A DNA stretch of 64,000 nt, from positions 1,054,001 through 1,118,000 of the forward strand of contig NZ_CP162601.1 in NCBI RefSeq assembly GCF_040957575.1, given 5' to 3'. The position numbers and the translations under genes are program-made. The stretch is from Vibrio sp. HB236076 (GTDB lineage Bacteria; Pseudomonadota; Gammaproteobacteria; Enterobacterales; Vibrionaceae). Under the pieces are notes generated by a model, which saw only the letters and a program-made list of their open reading frames with translations, ran no database searches and had not been told where the DNA came from. Of the stretch, positions 58,208-64,000 are shown in pieces. Numbering within the stretch: position 1 is the stretch's first letter; the number at the start of each line of letters is the position of its first letter.

Positions 58208-58450
58208 TTATAAGGCGTTTAAAAAGTCTTCACCATCAACCACATTGCCTTGTGTCAAGTCTTGCTTCGCTGACTCGAAACAATGTCTCAGGTAATCAGT
58301 TTTCATTGCCTCCAGCGCTTCATAATCCTTCATCGACATAACAACTACGACATCTTTGCTATTTTTGCTAATTTTCACTGGCTCACGTTGAGCGCTCAGA
58401 AGTAACTCACCAAAATTACGTTTGGCATCATTTGCTGTTAAAGTGTGCAC
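58208..58450 (-). CDS. Antitoxin, Phd/YefM family
   Basis: DNA-binding antitoxin of 80 residues: TANDAKRNFGELLLSAQREPVKISKNSKDVVVVMSMKDYEAL is the Phd/YefM fold, followed by a tail that would wrap the toxin. The start is GTG 58450, with GGAG five bases upstream. It precedes the ParE-type gene in one operon and would repress its own promoter. Upstream region 58451-58733 (283 bases) contains no other gene I can see. Confidence 0.88.
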   Translation of the reverse strand: MHTLTANDAKRNFGELLLSAQREPVKISKNSKDVVVVMSMKDYEALEAMKTDYLRHCFESAKQDLTQGNVVDGEDFLNAL

Positions 58451-58733
58451 AATTACTCCAAATCTGGGATCACAGTTAAATTATAGTTGTTCGCATGAAA
58501 TGGTTAATATAATTACATCGTGCGATTTGTGCGAAAGGTGAACTAACAAGCGTTTAGGGTTTCAAGATACTTTTACTAATCGGATATAAGCGGTTTACCT
58601 AATTTCGCGTAACTCGCATCTGCCCCATTATTTGCTAAAAAAATTTTCGATCGATAAATCCCGTCAGAATTTGCCCTATATTTCCTAATGTCGAACCAGA
58701 ACCGGGGTGTGCACATTCAAAAGAGAACATTGA

Positions 58734-59618
58734 TTAAAAAGGCTCTAATGACAAAGCAATCGTCAATAGCACTGGCAAAGTTACGATGCTTAAAAAGTTA
58801 CCAAACAGAACCATTGAAGCGACCTTGGCAGGCTCAAGGCCAAACCTCTCAGCAAGCAGGTAATTCATGACTGCTGGAGGCAACATCGAAAAGAGTAACA
58901 TCATCTGCAAATGCATGGTCGGCAGTGGAATAAGCATATAAATAATCCCAAAAGTAACTGCCCCTGTTGCCAACGACTGCAGAGTGCAAAGCAGACCGAC
59001 TTTAAGACCGCTCAGGCGCATATTACACATCTGAGTCCCGAGGGATAAAAGCATAATTGGGACGGCTGTCTGCCCCAGAAGTGCTGTTGCATCATAAAGA
59101 GGCTCCCAGACACCAATGTCGGTCAAGTTTAGTATCAGAGCGACAATAGCCGCGATAAACATAGGCATACGTACAACCTGCTTAAGAGGATTCCCTTTGC
59201 TGACTAATGTCAGACCAAGACTGACATGCGTACAAACCGAAACGACGAGCAACAGTACTGCTGGTGCCATCGCATCCTCGCCAAACGTGTAAGTAAAGAG
59301 AGGTATTGCTAAGTTACCACTATTGCGAAACATATGTGGCGGAGCCCAGACTTTGTAAGGAAGTTTAAACAACCGACATATTGGAACCATTAACAAGCCA
59401 GGGATAAATATCGCAACAAGCGAAGCACTAAGCAGCGGCACTTGGGTCATATCAAGTGGCATCGTTCCTACTGAAGAAAACACCAGAGCAGGCAAGAACA
59501 TATCCATGTTAATACGGTTAATGGGCCGAAAATCCATTTTAATCCAACGACCAATGCCGTACCCCATAGCCACGAGGGAAAATAGCGGAAACAGTATTCC
59601 AATGACTAATTCAAACAT
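58734..59618 (-). CDS. AEC-family auxin-efflux-carrier-type permease
   Basis: Inner-membrane carrier of 294 residues with about ten hydrophobic segments, DMFLPALVFSSVGTMPL and MFRNSGNLAIPLFTYTFG (the conserved N-x-x-P-type first repeat), and LPPAVMNYLLAERFG (second repeat). Substrates of bacterial AEC proteins include malonate, malate and amino acids; none is implied here. It lies four bases after the aminotransferase pseudogene, so they formed one operon. Confidence 0.88.
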   Translation of the reverse strand: MFELVIGILFPLFSLVAMGYGIGRWIKMDFRPINRINMDMFLPALVFSSVGTMPLDMTQVPLLSASLVAIFIPGLLMVPICRLFKLPYKVWAPPHMFRNSGNLAIPLFTYTFGEDAMAPAVLLLVVSVCTHVSLGLTLVSKGNPLKQVVRMPMFIAAIVALILNLTDIGVWEPLYDATALLGQTAVPIMLLSLGTQMCNMRLSGLKVGLLCTLQSLATGAVTFGIIYMLIPLPTMHLQMMLLFSMLPPAVMNYLLAERFGLEPAKVASMVLFGNFLSIVTLPVLLTIALSLEPF

Positions 59619-59622
59619 CTTA

Positions 59623-60795
59623 CTACCTGTTTTCCAGTGCTGTCTGTAAACGCTCTAAAGCGATGGCAAGACTAGTGTGATTGGTACCGTAACAGACACG
59701 CAGGTGACCACACCCCGCCTCTCCAAATGCTTCCCCGGGTGCGACGCCTACTTTAGACCTCTCAATCATATCCAGAATAAATGGCTGGCTATTGTTAGCT
59801 AACCCATCAACCTTCAGGAAGGCATAAAAGGTTGCCGGCATTTCATACAAGGTTACGCCAGAGATATTACCTAATGCTTCACGCACCATATCTCTCGAAT
59901 GACGAAAACGCTTCAGTGTCTGTTGTAAAAAGACTTCGCCCTGCTCAATTGCAGCAACGCCTGCGGCCTGAACAAAGGCAGGAGCACAGGAAACATTAAA
60001 CTAAATCAGCTTGGTAATCGTTGGCCGGAGAGGCTTAGGCAGAGTAAGCCAGCCCAAACGCCATCCCGTCATACACCAGGTTTTGGAGAAACTATTACAA
60101 ACAATAATACGATCATGGTCATCGATGAACTGACAAAAGGAAGGGGCAGATATTCCCTCATAAACATGGCGGTTATACACTTCATCTGAGATTACCCATA
60201 CCCCGGTCTGTCGAGAAAACTCGGTTATCGCTTTAAGCTGTTGTTCGCTCGCCATCCATCCAGTCGGATTGGCTGGTGAATTGATAACTAATGCCTGGGC
60301 ATCTTTCGTCACCGCAAAAAGCGCCTCCATATCCAGTTCGAATCGTCCTTCGACTTGAGTAAGCGGGAACTCTACGACTTCCGCACCAAGTAGACTTGGA
60401 ATAGCGGTCAGTATCGGATAAGCAGGACTGATAACAACCACCTTATCCCCTGGCTTTAATACGGCCTGAGCGGCAAGCATTACCGCATTGGTACCAGACA
60501 AGGTCACTACGATATTCTCATCGGTAAACGGACGCTCAAACAGACGTGACTGGTAGTCAGCCAGCGCCTGGCGCAACTGCGGTATACCATTGTTTGGTGT
60601 ATACAATGTCTGCCCCTGTTCCAGGCTTTCGAAAGCCGCCTGCTTAATAAAATCAGGTGTAACAATATCTGACTCTCCAAACCACAAGGGAATGACATCT
60701 TTTTGCGACATACCAAAGTTGGCAATAGCGCGGATAGAAGACTCTTTTAATTGTGACGCAACCGGACTGATGTCGCTAAGTATGGAAGACTGCAT
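59623..60795 (-). pseudogene. Fold-type I PLP aminotransferase, interrupted by an amber codon
   Basis: A single frame runs through 390 codons but contains TAG at 60001-60003 (codon 265). The N-terminal 264 residues include the PLP-binding Lys in CNSFSKTWCMTGWRLGW and NSPANPTGW. After the TAG the same frame continues FNVSCAPAFVQAAG and on to MPATFYAFLKVDG and LRVCYGTN. The residue lost is probably Glu (LI-E-FN in the family; GAG to TAG). Either a true nonsense mutation or a sequencing error. Class: aspartate/2-aminoadipate-type aminotransferase; substrate unknown. Divergent from the Lrp gene. Confidence 0.85.
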
Positions 60796-60937
60796 TGTTG
60801 TACCTCGGCTAAAAACTCGACTAATAAGCTCTAATCTTATCGGTCATAGCAGGAATTGCCTTGCTTTTCAGGTGTGACATAAACCCATTTTTGCATTAGT
60901 CTTCCAATTATTACCTCATTAATGGCGGAGTCTTTCT

Positions 60938-61405
60938 ATGAAGAAGCTTGATAAAGTCGATATTGCTGTACTGCAGCGTTTGCAGCAGGATGGACGCTTA
61001 ACAAATGCAAAGCTTGCCCAAGAGCTGGCAATCAGTGAAACCCCCTGTTGGAGGAGGCTAAAGCGCTTGGAAGAAGAGCGATATATAGAGGGGTATCAGG
61101 CTAACCTGAATCGCCGCAAGCTAGGGTTTGGCGTTCTGGCATTTGTTCAGCTTACCTGTACAAAGCATGATACTGAAACAACCAGGATTTTCGAGTCTAT
61201 TATCCAAAGCTCTGAGAACGTGCTTTCTTGCCACAATACAACCGGCGATTCGGATTTTATGCTCCAGGTTGTCGCTAAAGATCTTGATGATTACAGCGAT
61301 TTTGTTGAAAGAGAGCTAAGGCAGCTACCCGGCGTGTCTGTGATTAGCTCAAATATTTCTCTACGAGAGCTGAAGTCATCCACAAGGCTGCCGGTTTCTC
61401 TCTGA
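60938..61405 (+). CDS. Lrp/AsnC-family transcriptional regulator
   Basis: Regulator of 155 residues with an N-terminal winged helix-turn-helix (KVDIAVLQRLQQDGRLTNAKLAQELAISETPCWRRLKRLEEERYI) and a C-terminal RAM effector domain (LSCHNTTGDSDFMLQVVAKDLDDY). Likely responds to an amino acid and controls the divergent aminotransferase-permease operon and perhaps the downstream dehydrogenase. The shared 142-base promoter region (60796-60937) is AT-rich without an evident palindrome. Confidence 0.9.
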   Translation: MKKLDKVDIAVLQRLQQDGRLTNAKLAQELAISETPCWRRLKRLEEERYIEGYQANLNRRKLGFGVLAFVQLTCTKHDTETTRIFESIIQSSENVLSCHNTTGDSDFMLQVVAKDLDDYSDFVERELRQLPGVSVISSNISLRELKSSTRLPVSL

Positions 61406-61443
61406 CAAAACCAACCTATGTCACACTTTCTTTACATCTGAAT

Positions 61444-61489
61444 TAGTCTTTCATAATTACGTTGTTTTATGAAAGACTATTTAGTTTTT
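61444..61489 (+). terminator. AT-rich hairpin after the Lrp gene
   Basis: A perfect 13-base-pair stem (TAGTCTTTCATAA at 61444-61456 with TTATGAAAGACTA at 61467-61479, loop 10 bases) is followed by TTTAGTTTTT. It lies 39 bases after the Lrp gene and 95 before the dehydrogenase. It can be read as a terminator or, being a long palindrome, as an operator. Confidence 0.5.
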
Positions 61490-61583
61490 GATTGATATCC
61501 AGGCAACCTTTGCAAGGTAATTTCTTCGCACAAAGATAGACTATTAACAACTGATACCACTAAACAGCACTGCGGAGAAGCCT

Positions 61584-62624
61584 ATGAAAGCCGTCGTTAT
61601 AGAAAAATTTTCATCTATTCCAGAAATCAAAAATGTACCGGATCCAACACCCGCTTCCCATGGTGTGGTAATTAAAGTTGAAGCGACTGGCGTATGTCGC
61701 AGTGACTGGCACTGCTGGCAAGGTCATGATGAGGACGTTGTACTCCCGCACGTACCCGGTCATGAATTTGCCGGTGTTATCGAAGAAGTTGGTTCAGAGG
61801 TGAATAGGTTCAAGGTTGGCCAGCGAGTGACAGTGCCGTTTGTAAACGCATGTGGCTCCTGTCCCGAGTGTAATACCGGTAATCATCAGGTGTGTGGTAA
61901 CCAGACTCAGCCCGGCTTTACGCATTGGGGATCATTTGCTGAATACACCACTGTTGATCACGCTGACGTAAATTTGGTCACCCTACCAGAGCATCTGGAC
62001 TTTGTTACAGCAGCCAGCCTTGGCTGCCGGTTTGTAACTTCGTTCAGAGCGGTAGTCGATCAAGGCAAAGTTTCTGCCGGACAATGGGTAGCAGTACATG
62101 GCTGTGGTGGTGTCGGCCTGTCAGCGATTATGATTGCGACTGCAATTGGTGCCAATGTAATCGCCATCGATATTGATGATACCAAGCTGGAAATGGCACG
62201 CTCGCTTGGGGCTGTAGCCACGGTAAATGGCAATAAAGTCGCTGATGTTGCAGAAGCTGTAATTGAGATCAGTAAAGGAGGTGCACATGTTTCTCTTGAT
62301 GCTCTGGGGCACCCTATCACCTGTGTAAACTCGGTGAAGAGCTTGCGAAAATTAGGCAAGCATATACAAGTCGGGTTATTACTTGCTGAACAGGCCAATC
62401 CTGCTATGCCTATGGCTAAAGTTATCGCTGACGAACTGGAAATTATAGGTAGCCACGGCATGCAAGCACATCGTTACGATGCCATGTTAGCCATGATGAT
62501 GTCCGGAAAATTAACACCCGAGAAATTGCTGGGCCGCACTATCAGCCTGGAACAATCGATTGAGGCTCTAACCACTATGGATTCGGCAACCACACCTGGC
62601 GTTACGGTTGTTACAGGTTTCTAA
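61584..62624 (+). CDS. Zinc-dependent alcohol dehydrogenase
   Basis: Medium-chain dehydrogenase of 346 residues. Catalytic zinc ligands are Cys38 ([10 protein letters not shown]) and His60-Glu61 (PGHEF). The structural zinc is bound by Cys90, Cys93, Cys96 and Cys104. The NAD(P) site is [18 protein letters not shown], followed by IAIDID, whose acidic end suggests NAD. Substrate unknown. It is the head of a two-gene unit with the proC copy ten bases downstream. Confidence 0.92.
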   Translation: MKAVVIEKFSSIPEIKNVPDPTPASHGVVIKVEATGVCRSDWHCWQGHDEDVVLPHVPGHEFAGVIEEVGSEVNRFKVGQRVTVPFVNACGSCPECNTGNHQVCGNQTQPGFTHWGSFAEYTTVDHADVNLVTLPEHLDFVTAASLGCRFVTSFRAVVDQGKVSAGQWVAVHGCGGVGLSAIMIATAIGANVIAIDIDDTKLEMARSLGAVATVNGNKVADVAEAVIEISKGGAHVSLDALGHPITCVNSVKSLRKLGKHIQVGLLLAEQANPAMPMAKVIADELEIIGSHGMQAHRYDAMLAMMMSGKLTPEKLLGRTISLEQSIEALTTMDSATTPGVTVVTGF

Positions 62625-62634
62625 GGAGGGCGAA

Positions 62635-63244
62635 ATGACACAAGATAAACAATCTCCGATTATCGGGTTTATTGGGGGTGGTAATATGGCCGCCGCCATG
62701 ATTAGTGGGCTGATTTCGAAAGGTTTTCTGGCGCAAGATATACAGGTGTCAGAACCATCCGCAGAAAGAGTGGCATGGTTATCAGACAAATATGGTGTAT
62801 CTACGGTAAGTAAAACGCAGGATGTCTGGTTTATATGCAAATGCCAACACCGATGAACAACAAAAGAAGCTTGCAACCACGGTCGCTGAATCTTTTGGTG
62901 AGTGCTTAGAAGTACAGAATGAAAATGACATTAACCTAGTCACAGCGCTTTCTGGTAGCGGTCCGGCGTATTTCCTGCTTATGATGCAATGCATGATCTC
63001 AGCTGGTGAAGAGCTAGGGATGAGATCTGATGATGTAAAGCGCCTGGTTGGTCATACAGCCCTGGGGGCTGCAAAATTAGCATCACTATCTGATGATGAA
63101 CCAGATACACTTTGCCAACGTATTGCGTCACCCGGAGGAACCACTGAAGCGGCGCTTACTACTCTGCATGAGAGAGAAGTTGAAAGTGCTGTAAAACAAG
63201 CGGTTAAAGCGGCATACCAGCGTGCTTTGGAATTAAGTGTTTAA
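62635..63244 (+). pseudogene. proC: Pyrroline-5-carboxylate reductase ProC, internally deleted
   Basis: The N-terminal ~60 residues are intact (IIGFIGGGNMAAAMISGL) and read from ATG 62635 behind AAGGAGGGCG. Near 62822 the frame changes. The following 140 residues (from SGLYANANTDEQ through LSGSGPAYFLL and SPGGTTEAALTTL) are the ProC C-terminal domain, in a different frame. By comparison with E. coli ProC about 70 residues (second half of the NAD domain, MPNTPA region) are missing, so a deletion of about 210 bp with frameshift has inactivated it. A second, intact proC would be expected elsewhere. Confidence 0.85.
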
Positions 63245-63616
63245 GTAGGCAGAGGCAATATATGAGCTACTTAAATGCATAGTTATGCGAACTACTAATA
63301 TGCTCCAGCTTTTAAAAATGCTCACTGATGTCCAATTCCTGTTACGGCGACCACCGTTATAAATGGTGGTCATTGTCGTTTTGGTATACTAAAACTTATC
63401 GATAGAGTAGAAATCGTTCTATCGTCCTAAATTGAAAATGTCCAAAAGTTTGTTTGTCTGTGGTGGTATGTTGCTGAAGGGGTATTTTGACAGTATGAAA
63501 TTGTAATGCCCAAATCAAGCCATCGTTATTATGGCAAAAATAAGACAGAGACAAACCCTACAAGCTACCCTGCTGGAAATGATACAATCTCGCCACCACA
63601 ACAACTGAGAACCTTT
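63245..63616. other. Gene-free stretch after proC pseudogene
   Basis: 372 bases. It contains the hairpin at 63349-63371 and a CGATAGA/TCTATCG inverted repeat (63400-63424). A TACAAT box near 63592 may drive the next gene. An in-frame ATG at 63506 extends the next gene but lacks a ribosome site. Nothing else recognised. Confidence 0.5.
63349..63371 (+). terminator. Hairpin downstream of the proC pseudogene
   Basis: A seven-base-pair perfect stem GACCACC/GGTGGTC with a nine-base AT-rich loop, followed by ATTGTCGTTTTGG. T-run is poor. Possible terminator of the dehydrogenase-proC unit, 105 bases after the pseudogene. Confidence 0.45.
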
Positions 63617-63955
63617 ATGTTTATCCATCGCGTTAACGACATCGACTGGCTGGTGATAACCGGTTTTGAAGAGCTAAAACCCTTATTTATCCAAGACGCC
63701 GGTTCCATCCCACACTGCTTTTCTACCACCAGTGAGTTGAGCCTTATTGACCAAGCCAAACGCAGTTACGGATACTTGCCAAATCTGAATGGTGTGATCA
63801 CAGATACTGGCACGTTGGTGCGCGAAGGGGTTGAAGAAGATTTAAATCCGCAACTCGCTTGCTTAGTGGAAGGGCGAGGCCGAGTGTTTATTTATCATGG
63901 TGGTTATGTTGCGTTTGTCGATGAAGACCAAACTTTCGTTACCCGCATGGACTGA
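63617..63955 (+). CDS. Small protein of unknown function
   Basis: I do not recognise this gene. With ATG 63617 (GAGAA ribosome site, MFIHRVNDIDWLVITGFEEL) the product has 112 residues, soluble and slightly acidic. It shows IPHCFSTTSELSLIDQAKRSYGYLPNLNG in the middle and a C-terminal beta-rich stretch (GRGRVFIYHGGYVAFVDEDQT). The longer in-frame ATG at 63506 adds 37 polar residues of dissimilar composition. It stands alone after the accessory block and may mark the return to core chromosome. Confidence 0.65.
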   Translation: MFIHRVNDIDWLVITGFEELKPLFIQDAGSIPHCFSTTSELSLIDQAKRSYGYLPNLNGVITDTGTLVREGVEEDLNPQLACLVEGRGRVFIYHGGYVAFVDEDQTFVTRMD

Positions 63956-64000
63956 ATGTAACTGCCATTTCTCGATGCCATTTGTCCAAGAGCGATCAAA

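Noticed and set aside
58540..58570. Integron attC-like TAACAAGCGTTTAG next to the toxin-antitoxin genes
   Set aside because: Only one core-like sequence, not matching GTTRRRY, and no partner core or foldable attC was found.

Overview
This window looks like chromosomal DNA of a gammaproteobacterium in the family Vibrionaceae. The evidence is the gene order fadI-fadJ-sixA-smrB-prmB-aroC-epmC-yfcL-mnmC-fabB-pdxB-usg-fimV-truA-accD-folC-dedD-cvpA-purF, the chemotaxis locus with parC and parP inserted, a very large HubP-type FimV, and protein sequences close to the Vibrio families. The genus cannot be fixed from sequence alone. No rRNA, tRNA, CRISPR array or intact insertion sequence was seen.

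Layout. (1) 1-9.6 kb: end of the flagellar/chemotaxis operon, with flhF (partial), flhG, fliA, cheY, cheZ, cheA, cheB, parC, parP, cheW and a DUF2802 gene, all on the plus strand. (2) 9.7-16.3 kb: the complete System I cytochrome c maturation operon ccmABCDEFG(dsbE)HI, tightly overlapped and including a small ccmD. (3) 16.5-21.7 kb: mlaA, a membrane protein of unknown function, an AGCS sodium:amino-acid symporter, a 38-residue small membrane ORF, and an ECF-type sigma factor with a DUF3379 membrane partner. (4) 22-39 kb: beta-oxidation genes fadI/fadJ, an insulinase-type peptidase, sixA, smrB, prmB, aroC, epmC, yfcL, a flavin reductase, mnmC, fabB, pdxB and usg. (5) 39-50 kb: hubP/fimV with long internal repeats, truA, accD, folC, dedD, and cvpA-purF behind a PurR operator. 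(6) 50-57.6 kb: a LysR regulator, an RssB-like response regulator, apt, dnaX (with a 16-copy 9-bp repeat and an A AAA AAG slippery site), ybaB, recR and two cysteine-cluster proteins. (7) 57.6-63.3 kb: an accessory and partly decayed block with a possible IS256-like relic, a Phd/ParE toxin-antitoxin pair, an AEC permease, an aminotransferase with an in-frame amber codon, an Lrp regulator, a zinc alcohol dehydrogenase and a proC copy with an internal deletion. (8) A conserved-looking small protein of unknown function closes the window.

How the genes work together. The window holds most of the vibrio cell-pole machinery: FlhF/FlhG set flagellar site and number, ParC/ParP place the chemoreceptor array, and HubP anchors the ParA-like ATPases. 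CheA carries three repeated acidic segments in its linker. PurR-type palindromes precede cvpA-purF and, less expectedly, apt. The most checkable unusual items are the dnaX repeat and frameshift arrangement, the 180-bp repeats in hubP, the upstream ORF coupled to apt, the 14-bp inverted repeat beside the ECF sigma gene, the unannotated-size small membrane ORF, and the decaying amino-acid/imine metabolism block.
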